The translations under genes and the position numbers were made by a program. The notes below the pieces were generated by a model. That model saw only the letters and a list, made by a program, of their open reading frames with translations. It searched no databases and was not told where the DNA came from. Below are positions 33,930 through 41,148 of a stretch of DNA of 64,000 nucleotides, one piece after another. The DNA comes from Sulfolobales archaeon Acd1 (lineage in GTDB: Archaea > Thermoproteota > Thermoprotei_A > Sulfolobales > Sulfolobaceae): assembly GCA_000389735.1 (NCBI GenBank), contig APJY01000001.1, positions 310,001-374,000 on the forward strand, written 5' to 3'. Position 1 is the first letter of the stretch. Every line of letters starts with the position of its first letter.

Positions 33930-34287
33930 ACGTAAGCAAGCATATCTGCATCGGGCGGCCGTTAGTGAAATTAAAGCCGTCAACGATACGCTTCTTCCTA
34001 AAACGTCGATGTACATTAAATCGCTCAGCAGAGTCGACGCCGGCTATGCGTTCCCTGAGATTTAGGGGTTACCAAGAGCTAGGTTTCGCTACGAGTCACC
34101 GAAATTGTATGACGGTTCTGGGACTGTGGGCCAAGTGAGGTGGTGGCGTCTTTCGGCTCCAGCTTGACGGGCTTAACCGGTCTTCCAGCTAGCTCTGGGA
34201 AGTCCTCAGCGTACCAAGCGACGATCGCAGGCCTCGCGGGTCAACCCTTTATTAGTTACGCTTCCGAAAGTATTCTTTCGTTAGGGA
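33930..34287. other. Gene-free stretch with possible decayed element
   Basis: No intact gene is found between tatC and the KaiC-like gene. The plus strand carries a frame continuing from a tatC-overlapping reading frame with an odd basic tail (SLREAESIRKLRSRGDPHV). The minus strand holds a 54-codon start-less frame (34079-34240). The proline- and charge-rich tails are reminiscent of transposase C-termini, but no end repeats or catalytic motifs are seen. Confidence 0.35.
34079..34240 (-). pseudogene. Start-less coding-like fragment
   Basis: Fifty-three open codons end at TAG (34079-34081) and are closed upstream by TGA (34241-34243), with no ATG, GTG or TTG in the first 45 codons. The translation includes AIVAWYAEDFPELAGRPVKP and KLEPKDATTSLGPQSQ. 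It looks like the tail of a broken gene, with good codon use. The Pro-rich tail could be from an IS605-type OrfB, but this is a guess without a search. Confidence 0.3.
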
Positions 34288-35082
34288 ATGAGGAGGCTTT
34301 CTACGGGAATACCTCAGTTCGATGCCCTCATTGAGGGCGGTGTGCCGGAGGGGTTCTTCGTCGCCCTCACAGGCGAGCCCGGCACCGGAAAGACCATATT
34401 CTCCCTTCACTTCGTGGCACAGGGCCTTAAGGAGGGTGATCCGTGCATTTACGTCACTACCGAGGAGAGCAGGGAGTCCATAATAAGGCAGGCCAAGCAG
34501 TTCAATTGGGACTTCGAGGAGCACATGGAGAAGAAGCTCATCATAATAGACGCGTTAATGCGGGAGAGGGAGGACGAGTGGTCACTGATGGAGCTCACTC
34601 CCGAAGAGTTAGTCCAGAAGGTCATACAGGCCAAGCAGAAGCTGGGATACGGTAAGGCGAGGCTCGTTATCGACAGCGTCTCCGCCCTCTTCTTGGACAA
34701 ACCCGCCATGTCCAGGAAGATAAGCTATTACCTGAAGAGGGTGCTGAACAAGTGGAACTTCACCATTTACGCCACCTCACAATACGCCATAACCACGAGC
34801 CAGGCCTTCGGCTTCGGAGTAGAGCACGTGGCTGACGGCATAATAAGGTTCAGGAGGGCCGTGAGGGGAGGAGAGCTCAGGAGGTTTATCTTGATAGAGA
34901 AGATGAGGCAGACCAACCACGACAGGCACGTTTGGGAGATAGACGTCAAGCCCGGAAGGGGGATAGTGTTGGTTAGGAGGCTTGAGGAGAGGAGGGAGGA
35001 CTACGCTCTGCCCAGGGACGTCCAGGAGAGGATCAAGCGGGCCAGCGAGATCAACGAGAGGTTCATCCCTGAGGACGTCTGA
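34288..35082 (+). CDS. KaiC-like RecA-superfamily ATPase
   Basis: A 264-residue single-domain ATPase. It has Walker A GEPGTGKT (29-36), FVAQGLKEGDPCIYVTTEES (KaiC-type strand), Walker B LVIDSVSALFLD, and a C-terminal FRRAVRGGELRRFILIEKMR beta-hairpin. It belongs to the archaeal KaiC/RadA-paralogue group (aRadC-like), proposed to act in recombination control or signalling; the precise role is unknown. The ATG at 34288 has only a weak upstream promoter. Its last 69 bases are part of an 81-bp sequence repeated exactly at 36216-36296, so the gene itself is intact while its 3' end has been duplicated downstream. Confidence 0.9.
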   Translation: MRRLSTGIPQFDALIEGGVPEGFFVALTGEPGTGKTIFSLHFVAQGLKEGDPCIYVTTEESRESIIRQAKQFNWDFEEHMEKKLIIIDALMREREDEWSLMELTPEELVQKVIQAKQKLGYGKARLVIDSVSALFLDKPAMSRKISYYLKRVLNKWNFTIYATSQYAITTSQAFGFGVEHVADGIIRFRRAVRGGELRRFILIEKMRQTNHDRHVWEIDVKPGRGIVLVRRLEERREDYALPRDVQERIKRASEINERFIPEDV

Positions 35083-35094
35083 GGTCGTTGGCCT
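35014..35094 (+). repeat. Direct repeat, left copy (3' end of KaiC-like gene)
   Basis: Eighty-one bases identical to 36216-36296, offset 1202 bp. The copy covers the last 69 bases of the KaiC-like gene, including its stop, plus 12 bases beyond. Identity extends three bases further left with one mismatch (C at 35013, T at 36215). It marks the left border of the AT-rich block. Confidence 0.98.
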
Positions 35095-35158
35095 CAGGAT
35101 AGGCTAACTTGGCTGAGATTCCTGTAAACCCAGCACCTAATATTATTGTCCTAACCAT
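35095..35158 (-). pseudogene. Truncated start of a flavoprotein/NAD(P)-binding oxidoreductase gene
   Basis: From the ATG at 35158 the minus strand reads MVRTIILGAGFTGISAKLAY, a Rossmann start with the dinucleotide-binding motif GAGFTG. This is typical of FAD/NAD(P)-dependent oxidoreductases of the sulfide:quinone reductase or NDH-2 type. After about 21 codons the sequence runs into the 81-bp direct repeat and hits a stop inside it, so only the first 7 percent or so of a normal gene remains. It is a cut slice, not a functional gene. Confidence 0.65.
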
Positions 35159-35295
35159 TATAACTTATTTTCATAACTGCTACCTTATACATGTTATCTA
35201 CAATACTTTTCTACAATTTCTTTTAGGATCTGAAAATATAGAAAATTGTATAATTGAACTATTTAATAAAAATTGTTAGCTTAAAAGGAAATAGC

Positions 35296-35907
35296 TTACA
35301 AAATAGGGGGAACCCACTTTGAGAAGCCTACTAAATGTTCTGGGACAGCTGCAATTCCTATATAGGCGGCGATTATTCCCGCAAGTATTAGTAATATTGC
35401 GTCTATAATTAGGAAAATCTTTCCATATTTGGCACCGTCAAGGAATAATGACACTGGATAGAAAAATATCGAAGCTAATCCGGTTAATGCATATAACGCA
35501 AGTAATGCTGCTGGTTCTAAAGTCATATTGTGCATGAAACCAATTACGCCATAATAAATCGTTACTAATCCAAACAATATAGCCATAAAGCCTAAGTGTT
35601 CAAGTTTATAGTCGTTCTTTATACTAACTGCTATTCCAATTAGTCCTAAACCTAATACCGGATATAAGTCGTAGAAAAGTATATTGTAGCTACCAGGTAG
35701 GGGCCACGTCATCAAACCATAAAGGCCGGTAATGGCCATAAGCCCTCCTAGTGTAAGTAAAGGAATGTATTGAGCTTTCAGAGAATTCCTATAATCCGTT
35801 ACAGTACTATGAACTCTATAGGTTTTAATTAAACCGTAAGCCAATGTTATGAAAGCGATTGCCATAACTATTAACTGATTAGTAAGTATATCTACGAATA
35901 ACGCCAT
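35296..35907 (-). CDS. DUF981-like membrane protein
   Basis: A 203-residue protein with six predicted membrane helices. The segment GLYGLMTWPLPGSYNILFYD (then LYPVLG) is characteristic of the DUF981 family (PF06168), archaeal and bacterial membrane proteins of unknown function. A GGTGA ribosome site lies just before the ATG at 35907. The codon choice is AT-rich throughout (many ATA, TTA, AAT), unlike every gene outside the block, which points to recent transfer from an AT-rich Sulfolobales relative such as Sulfolobus or Acidianus. The frame is intact. Its original operon partners on either side are truncated. Confidence 0.82.
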   Translation of the reverse strand: MALFVDILTNQLIVMAIAFITLAYGLIKTYRVHSTVTDYRNSLKAQYIPLLTLGGLMAITGLYGLMTWPLPGSYNILFYDLYPVLGLGLIGIAVSIKNDYKLEHLGFMAILFGLVTIYYGVIGFMHNMTLEPAALLALYALTGLASIFFYPVSLFLDGAKYGKIFLIIDAILLILAGIIAAYIGIAAVPEHLVGFSKWVPPIL

Positions 35908-35944
35908 TCACGGTCACCAATTATAATTGTCTCATCTAAAGTAT

Positions 35945-36212
35945 TTATACCTTAGCTAAAGCGCATACACTATTTGTAACTATAAATTCTTCTACGCCGC
36001 TTTTATCTATCTTCTCTTTCTTAGCCTTCATAACTAAATCGGAAAGTTTAGGATGTGAAAGCCAATAATCACTACCTGCACCGCACTCAAAATAAGGATC
36101 CTCCATTTCGCTTATTTTAACGCCGAGTCTTAAGGCTAATTCTTTTATCTACTTCGTAAGTCCTTGCCTATATGCATGACAAGGATAATGGGATAGTAAA
36201 TGTCACATTTAT
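35945..36212 (-). pseudogene. C-terminal remnant of an Fe-S oxidoreductase (CCG domain)
   Basis: The minus-strand reading gives HLLSHYPCHAYRQGLTK, a TAG stop (36149-36151), then IKELALRLGVKI, EDPYFECGAGSDYWLSHPKL and EEFIVTNSVCALAK, ending at TAA (35945-35947). PCH and ECGAG with a final VTNSVC are the landmarks of the cysteine-rich CCG domain found in heterodisulfide reductase B, LutA and glycolate oxidase Fe-S subunits. The start of the gene is missing beyond the repeat border, and an in-frame stop breaks the rest. An ATG at 36106 would allow a 53-residue peptide. Confidence 0.75.
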
Positions 36213-36215
36213 CCT

Positions 36216-36296
36216 AGGGACGTCCAGGAGAGGATCAAGCGGGCCAGCGAGATCAACGAGAGGTTCATCCCTGAGGACGTCTGAGGTCGTTGGCCT
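36216..36296 (+). repeat. Direct repeat, right copy
   Basis: An exact 81-bp copy of 35014-35094, here detached from the KaiC-like gene. It leads directly into host-type sequence with the promoter of the nicotinamidase-like gene. Together the two copies look like the left and right junctions of an integration at a gene 3' end. Confidence 0.98.
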
Positions 36297-36349
36297 GGCT
36301 TCGGGATTAAAGTATTTTTGGGCTGAGGGACAAGTGTTCAGTTAGTGGT

Positions 36350-36949
36350 ATGACGAAAGTAGAGGTTCCTCAAATTAACAGGGTTCAGAAGGTGGAGCTC
36401 AGGCCCTCGGACACAGCGTTGCTAATAGTGGACATGCAGAACGACTTCGTCGACCCCAAGGGCGCCCTATTCGTGCCCTCCTCCAGGAACTCCGTCGAGC
36501 CGATCAGGAGGTTGATAACTAAGTTCAGGGAGGCAGGGGCCTTGGTGATATACACCCAGGACTGGCACATGAAGGACGACCCGGAGTTCAAGATCTGGGG
36601 GGTCCACGCCGTGGCGGGCACGTGGGGGGCGGAGATAATAGACGAGCTGAAGCCCGAGAAGGACGACATAACGATCAAGAAGTACAGGTACGACGCGTTC
36701 TTCGAGACCCCTTTGGATTACGTGCTGAGGGTCAAGGGGATAAGGAACCTGGTGGTGGTTGGCACCGTAGCCAACATCTGCGTGCTCCACACGGCCGGCT
36801 CGGCGGCCTTGAGGTGGTATAACGTTGTCGTCCCGGAGGACGGGATATCGGCCCTGACGGAGTTCGACCAGATCGCCGCGCTCAGGCAAATAGATTTCCT
36901 TTATAAGGGTAAGATAACCACGAGCGACGGAGTGGTTTTAACCGTATGA
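36350..36949 (+). CDS. Isochorismatase-family hydrolase, probable nicotinamidase
   Basis: A 199-residue cysteine hydrolase with the catalytic triad D28 (VDMQNDF), K111 (IKKYRYDAFF) and C144 (NICVLHTA). D71, H73 and H86 are placed as metal ligands as in nicotinamidase/pyrazinamidase PncA. It would release nicotinic acid and ammonia from nicotinamide for NAD salvage. The metal-ligand set favours nicotinamidase over other isochorismatase-like enzymes. The ATG at 36350 lies about 30 bases after AAAGTATTTTTG. Its stop overlaps the next ATG (ATGA). Confidence 0.87.
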   Translation: MTKVEVPQINRVQKVELRPSDTALLIVDMQNDFVDPKGALFVPSSRNSVEPIRRLITKFREAGALVIYTQDWHMKDDPEFKIWGVHAVAGTWGAEIIDELKPEKDDITIKKYRYDAFFETPLDYVLRVKGIRNLVVVGTVANICVLHTAGSAALRWYNVVVPEDGISALTEFDQIAALRQIDFLYKGKITTSDGVVLTV

Positions 36950-37917
36950 AGTGGGTCGCGATAGTCCACAACGACTTCGACGGGACTGCGAGCGCCGCCG
37001 TTTACGCCAGGGCGGTGGGGGAGCTACCGACTTCTTCTCTCTTTACAGAGCCTACCAGGCTGGGGAAGCTCCTCCAGGGCTTCGAGCTCAGGGATGCGAA
37101 AAGGATAGTCATAGCTGACCTGGGGATAAACGCCTCAACCTTCGACGTGATCCTGAAGGAGGTCAAAAGGCTCGTATCCCAGGGGGCTGAGATTCAGTGG
37201 TTCGACCACCACGTGTGGAAGGAGGAATGGAAGAAGACGCTGTCTGAGGTCGGAGTTCAGGTCTATCACGACACCACTACCTGTGGGGCGGGAGTGGTCC
37301 ACAAGGTTATGAACCCTAACGACGAAGTGTCGGAGGTTATAGCGAGGGCTGACTGTAGCGTCGACATTTGGCTACACGACTACCCGCTGGGGGAGAAGCT
37401 GAGGAGGGTGATAGAGAACAGGAGGGAGTTCGAGTGGAAGAGGCACGTGATGGAGAAGTTCTTCAGGGGTGTAGTTTGGGATGAGGAGTTCGAGAGGATC
37501 CTGATCGAAACAGCCAACAGGGAGCTCAAGGGCTACAACGGGCTCAAGGACTACGCTAGAGTGATAGAGGTGAACGGGGTGAGAGGTGTGGTAGCGGTCA
37601 GGTGGAAGGGGCCTCCGGACATAAGCTACGCGAGCCAATACCTGATGGCGAGGACTGGGGCCAAGTTCTACGCCTCCGTGAACGGCAAGAGCATCTCCTT
37701 CAGGAGCTCCAGCATAGAGGTGAGGAGGTTCGCCGAGGCCTTGGGTGGGGGAGGCCATCCCTTAGCTGCGGGGGCCGGGCTAAAGGCCCCCCTACTGAAG
37801 TACGTCCTTTACAAGTTGGGCTACAGGAAGCCGATGCTCGACTGGGCCGTTAAAGTGGTGGAGGAAACCGTGAGGAAGGTAGGGATAGTCGAGTATCAGA
37901 AGACCAAGGCTCAGTAG
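36946..37917 (+). CDS. DHH-family phosphoesterase
   Basis: A 323-residue protein with the N-terminal DHH domain motifs IVHNDFDGTASA (first Asp pair), IADLGIN and FDHHVWKEEW (the DHH triad), and a C-terminal DHHA1 domain with the glycine-rich nucleotide-binding loop GGGGHPLAAGA. Related enzymes are NrnA-like nanoRNases, c-di-AMP phosphodiesterases and RecJ-like nucleases; the archaeal substrate is uncertain. It is coupled to the nicotinamidase-like gene through an ATGA overlap. Its 3' end overlaps the convergent pcm gene by 7 bases. Confidence 0.88.
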   Translation: MKWVAIVHNDFDGTASAAVYARAVGELPTSSLFTEPTRLGKLLQGFELRDAKRIVIADLGINASTFDVILKEVKRLVSQGAEIQWFDHHVWKEEWKKTLSEVGVQVYHDTTTCGAGVVHKVMNPNDEVSEVIARADCSVDIWLHDYPLGEKLRRVIENRREFEWKRHVMEKFFRGVVWDEEFERILIETANRELKGYNGLKDYARVIEVNGVRGVVAVRWKGPPDISYASQYLMARTGAKFYASVNGKSISFRSSSIEVRRFAEALGGGGHPLAAGAGLKAPLLKYVLYKLGYRKPMLDWAVKVVEETVRKVGIVEYQKTKAQ

Positions 37918-38528
37918 TAGAAGCCGCAAACCCCTCTTAACTTCATGAATATCACCTCCCCCAGCCTCTCGATCTCCGGCTTTCCTCCCCTCTTGATTAT
38001 TTTATAAAGGGTCTGCCTGGTCTCCCCGCCTATTGGCGCTACCAGTACTCCACCTTCCCTGAGCTGGTCGAATATCTTGCACGGCAGCGTCGGCGACGCC
38101 GCCCAGACTATCGCCCTATCGTAGGGCGCTAACGGCTCATACCCCAGGCTCCCGTCTCCCTCAACGAGCGTTACGTTCCTGTAGTTGGCCAGGGCTTTCT
38201 TGGCTAACTCCAGGACCTCCCTGTCTATCTCGACGGAGACCACATGTTCGACCATTTCCGCCATTAAGGCGGTGTAATAACCCCCGCCCGTCCCCACCTC
38301 TAAGACCCTCTGCCCCTCCCTCAGGTCCAACACGTCCAGCATCATAAGGCCTAGGTTCAGCGCGGTCGTGGTGACGTTCTCCGTTACCCAGAGGGGCTGG
38401 TCGGCGAGCTCCAGATCGTATGCGACCTTCCTATACTTCTCGGGAAGGAAGTCCCTCCTGTCGACCCTTAGGAAGGCCTCCCTAAGGAGGGGGTTCGTTA
38501 TCCTGCCCGCGATGATTTCCTTCTCCAC
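37911..38528 (-). CDS. pcm: Protein-L-isoaspartate O-methyltransferase
   Basis: A 205-residue SAM-dependent methyltransferase. Motif I is VLEVGTGGGYYTALMAEM, with the following acidic loop VVSVEIDREVLELA. The N-terminal region has the PCMT-type ADQPLWVTENVTTTAL, in place of the common PIGxGQTISxP. The enzyme methylates isoaspartyl residues to start repair of aged proteins. The length is typical of archaeal Pcm. Translation begins at the GTG at 38528. Confidence 0.88.
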   Translation of the reverse strand: MEKEIIAGRITNPLLREAFLRVDRRDFLPEKYRKVAYDLELADQPLWVTENVTTTALNLGLMMLDVLDLREGQRVLEVGTGGGYYTALMAEMVEHVVSVEIDREVLELAKKALANYRNVTLVEGDGSLGYEPLAPYDRAIVWAASPTLPCKIFDQLREGGVLVAPIGGETRQTLYKIIKRGGKPEIERLGEVIFMKLRGVCGFYY

Positions 38529-38604
38529 ATGGGAAAAGGGGAGTCAGAGCTAATATCAGTCCACTGAACGGCTCGTCATCCGTCAGATCCCGGATTCCTC
38601 TTCA

Positions 38605-40233
38605 TCAGATTAAATAAACGGACTCCTCCATAATGTACTTTTTCCTAGCCAGGTCCATAAGCTTCCTGGTGAAGAGCACCGAGTAGATAACTACGACTAC
38701 CCCGAAGACGAAGGAGCCCCAGGCGAGCAGGTTGACAGCCCCCTGTTCGTCCCAGAGGGCGAAGTAGAGCATGATGCCGTGGCTTACCTCCAAATTTTGT
38801 CCCTGGGCTATACTCGGCCAGAACTCGCCTATAGCCAAACCTCCCCAGGCGCTGTTCACAGTACTCGACATGCCGGTAACTATGTAAGGTAAGAGGCCTG
38901 GGAGCACTATTCTCCTGAGCCTGGTGAAGAACCCCAAGTTTAGGTTGTCCATGAGTTCCCAGATGGGTTTGGGGATGTTCTTGATTCCCAGCCAGACCTC
39001 GTAGAAGATATAATAGAACGTCGAGATAAAGCCGAGGAGGAGGACGTAGAACTCGTTGGTTAACGGGCCGAACATCAATTTAACTAAGGGCAACGTGGCC
39101 AGGAAGAGTATGGGGAAGTAAGCGGGAGCCGGGAAGGCGGAGAAGGTCTGTAAGAACGCTATTACCGGCTTCTCCACCCTAGGGTGGGTGACGAGGAAGT
39201 ACCCTCCGAAGATCGCTATCGCGAAGGCCACTAAGCTGATCACTGCCACTCTCAGGTAATCGTAAGCTAAGCCGAGCAGAACCTGTCCTGTATAGGGAAG
39301 AGCGGTCTCAACTGCCCCCCAGTTGACATAGAAGCCGTAAATAACTAGGCCAACGAACAGCAAGGCCAACAGGGAGTAAGTGACCTTGGTGGGGATTTCG
39401 AACTTCTTCCCCTCCTCCCCTTCCTCCTCCAGCATCGCGTAACCCCTCCCCCTGAGCGGGACTAGTCTGGCCACCTTGGTGGCCTTGCTCAGTGTGGCCC
39501 CAGCCCTAACGGTCAACCCAAACCTCACCCTGCCCCTTCTCGCGACCTTCACCGCTTCCGTCTCGAAGCCGTACCTACTGACCGCGTAGTCAGCGAACTT
39601 GGTTATTGCGAACACGTTCACTACTACAACCACTGCAAGCACTGCAAGGGCTATGCCCAAATCGACGTAATCGCCCTGAGCAGTTAGGCCTGCCACTATA
39701 GTCCCGATGCCGAAAACGCTGAACTGAGTGTTGCCCACGCTGAAAACCTCGCTCACCGTTATGTAGAACAGAGCGTCGGCGAAGGAGGGGAGAGTGTTGG
39801 AGGCTATTCTTGGGATCGAGTAGGGGATGTAGATCTTCAGCATCTTGTCCCAGAAAGTGAACCTTAGGTTCTCAGCGACTTCTATCACGTCCCTAGGCAC
39901 GGTCTTGAAGGCTTGGTACTGTCCCATCCATATGTTCCAGGTTGTAGCCGTGAATACCAGGAAGAGCACCGCCAGTTCAACTCCGAGCCTCCCTCCGATA
40001 TTGTAGACGAACGCCACTAGCACCACGGGGAAGAAGCTGATCACAGGGACGGACTCCAGGGTTTCCAGAACCGAAATATAGACGTTCTCGAATACCTTGC
40101 TCTTAAGGGCAGCGTAGGCCAAGAACCAGCCCGTAACTACCGAAAAGAATATGGCGACCCAATCCCTAGCCACGCTCGCCAATGAGGCCAGAAAGTAGGT
40201 GAGGATCTGGTTCACCACGTCGGGAGGGGCCAT
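38605..40233 (-). CDS. ABC transporter permease, two domains fused
   Basis: A 542-residue protein made of two BPD_transp_1 permease domains in one chain (about 15-215 and 320-535), joined by a charged linker. Each carries the EAA-like loop (for example IEVAENLRFTFWDKMLKIYI, and MDNLNLGFFTRLRRIVLPGL), which contacts the ATPase. Sequence type is that of the nitrate/sulfonate/taurine (SsuC/TauC) group. The cognate ATPase ends 8 bases upstream in the same operon. No substrate-binding protein gene is next to it, so the solute is unknown; a distant binding protein or direct substrate entry is possible. Confidence 0.88.
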   Translation of the reverse strand: MAPPDVVNQILTYFLASLASVARDWVAIFFSVVTGWFLAYAALKSKVFENVYISVLETLESVPVISFFPVVLVAFVYNIGGRLGVELAVLFLVFTATTWNIWMGQYQAFKTVPRDVIEVAENLRFTFWDKMLKIYIPYSIPRIASNTLPSFADALFYITVSEVFSVGNTQFSVFGIGTIVAGLTAQGDYVDLGIALAVLAVVVVVNVFAITKFADYAVSRYGFETEAVKVARRGRVRFGLTVRAGATLSKATKVARLVPLRGRGYAMLEEEGEEGKKFEIPTKVTYSLLALLFVGLVIYGFYVNWGAVETALPYTGQVLLGLAYDYLRVAVISLVAFAIAIFGGYFLVTHPRVEKPVIAFLQTFSAFPAPAYFPILFLATLPLVKLMFGPLTNEFYVLLLGFISTFYYIFYEVWLGIKNIPKPIWELMDNLNLGFFTRLRRIVLPGLLPYIVTGMSSTVNSAWGGLAIGEFWPSIAQGQNLEVSHGIMLYFALWDEQGAVNLLAWGSFVFGVVVVIYSVLFTRKLMDLARKKYIMEESVYLI

Positions 40234-40241
40234 TTAAGGTC

Positions 40242-41009
40242 TCACCCCGGTACTCTCTTCTTCACGGGAGTCAGGGCCGCGTAGAGTTCCTCGACAATAG
40301 CCCTGAACTCCTCGCTCATCGGATTCCTGGGCCTCTCAAGGTTGACCTTGACCTCCTTGACTATCGTCGAAGGGCCACCGTTGAGCACGTAGATCCTGTC
40401 GCTCAGCTTTACTACTTCGTCGAGGTTGTGGGAGATCATGATGACGGCCTTAAGGGGGCTATCCCTGTTGAAAAGGATGGAGTAGATCTCGTTCCTCAAT
40501 CCCTCAGCGGTCAGCTCGTCGAGGTGCGCGAAGGGCTCGTCCATGAGCAGGACCTCTGGCTGGGCTGCCAGGGCCCTGGCTATGGCGACCCTCTGTCTCA
40601 TCCCCCCGCTCAACTGCTTGGAGTAGAAGTTCTCGAATCCCGAGAGGCCAACTATCTCCAAGTATTTCCTGGCTAACTCGTCCTCCTTCTCCGGGGGGAG
40701 CTTCATGTACTTCATGCCCAACTTCACGTTGTCCAGAGCGGTCATCCAGGGGAAGGTGACTATCGACTGGTGTACCAGGACTATCTTGGGCGTGGGCCTA
40801 ACCACTTTCTTCCCGTGAAGCCTTACCTCGCCCTCAGTTGGCTTTACGAAGCCTCCCAAAACCCTGATTAGAGTGGACTTCCCCGCACCAGATGGGCCGA
40901 CTATAGAGACGAACTCGCCCTCGTCCGCGTGGATGTTGACATTCCTGAAGACGAAGGGTAGGTCGTCAGAATACCTGTAGCCGAGGTTGATTCCTTCGAG
41001 GATTGCAAT
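40242..41009 (-). CDS. ABC transporter ATPase, apparently starting at ATT
   Basis: A 255-residue NitT/TauT-type ATPase: Walker A GPSGAGKST (38-46), Q-loop VHQS, signature LSGGMRQRVAIARALAA, Walker B EVLLMDEP, and the H-loop MISHNLDE. No ATG, GTG or TTG exists in frame before Walker A; the first such codon (TTG, 40859) would remove the P-loop. The frame is closed by TGA at 41016-41018. The best start is ATT at 41009 (AILEGINLG follows), 6 bases after a clear GAGGTGA ribosome site (41016-41022). It powers the fused permease encoded just downstream. Confidence 0.88.
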   Translation of the reverse strand: MAILEGINLGYRYSDDLPFVFRNVNIHADEGEFVSIVGPSGAGKSTLIRVLGGFVKPTEGEVRLHGKKVVRPTPKIVLVHQSIVTFPWMTALDNVKLGMKYMKLPPEKEDELARKYLEIVGLSGFENFYSKQLSGGMRQRVAIARALAAQPEVLLMDEPFAHLDELTAEGLRNEIYSILFNRDSPLKAVIMISHNLDEVVKLSDRIYVLNGGPSTIVKEVKVNLERPRNPMSEEFRAIVEELYAALTPVKKRVPG

Positions 41010-41060
41010 CGGGAGTCACCTCTAGGCCGGCGTTCGACGTTATTTAAATAAAACTTACTT
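41010..41060 (-). promoter_or_regulatory. Promoter and ribosome site of the ABC operon
   Basis: GAGGTGA (41016-41022) is the ribosome site for the ATT start. A TATA box, TTATTTAAATAA-like, lies at about 41038-41049. Directly upstream of it on the minus strand is GAAAGTAAGT, one of several copies of that motif near promoters in this window. Confidence 0.5.
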
Positions 41061-41148
41061 TCGTAGTGATCAGGATTATTATCACCGCCCGACTCCCTAT
41101 AACCCAGAGAGAGGTCAGGACGCTCTGCCTTAGGTATTACAGGCTCAG

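Larger units (their letters stand above)
35095..36215. mobile_element. Foreign AT-rich block captured between direct repeats
   Basis: The 1121 bp between the two 81-bp repeats are sharply AT-rich against GC-rich neighbours. They hold three same-strand coding pieces: the end of an Fe-S oxidoreductase gene, a whole DUF981-like gene, and the start of a flavoprotein gene. Both outer genes are cut at the repeat borders. There is no integrase, transposase or inverted repeat. It looks like a slice of another archaeal chromosome or plasmid inserted at the 3' end of the KaiC-like gene. Confidence 0.75.

Noticed and set aside
35014-36296. Classical insertion sequence with target-site duplication
   Set aside because: No transposase, no terminal inverted repeats, and 81 bp is far too long for a usual target duplication.
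40242-40859. ABC ATPase starting at TTG 40859 (205 residues)
   Set aside because: This start would cut off Walker A, which is encoded intact upstream in the same frame.
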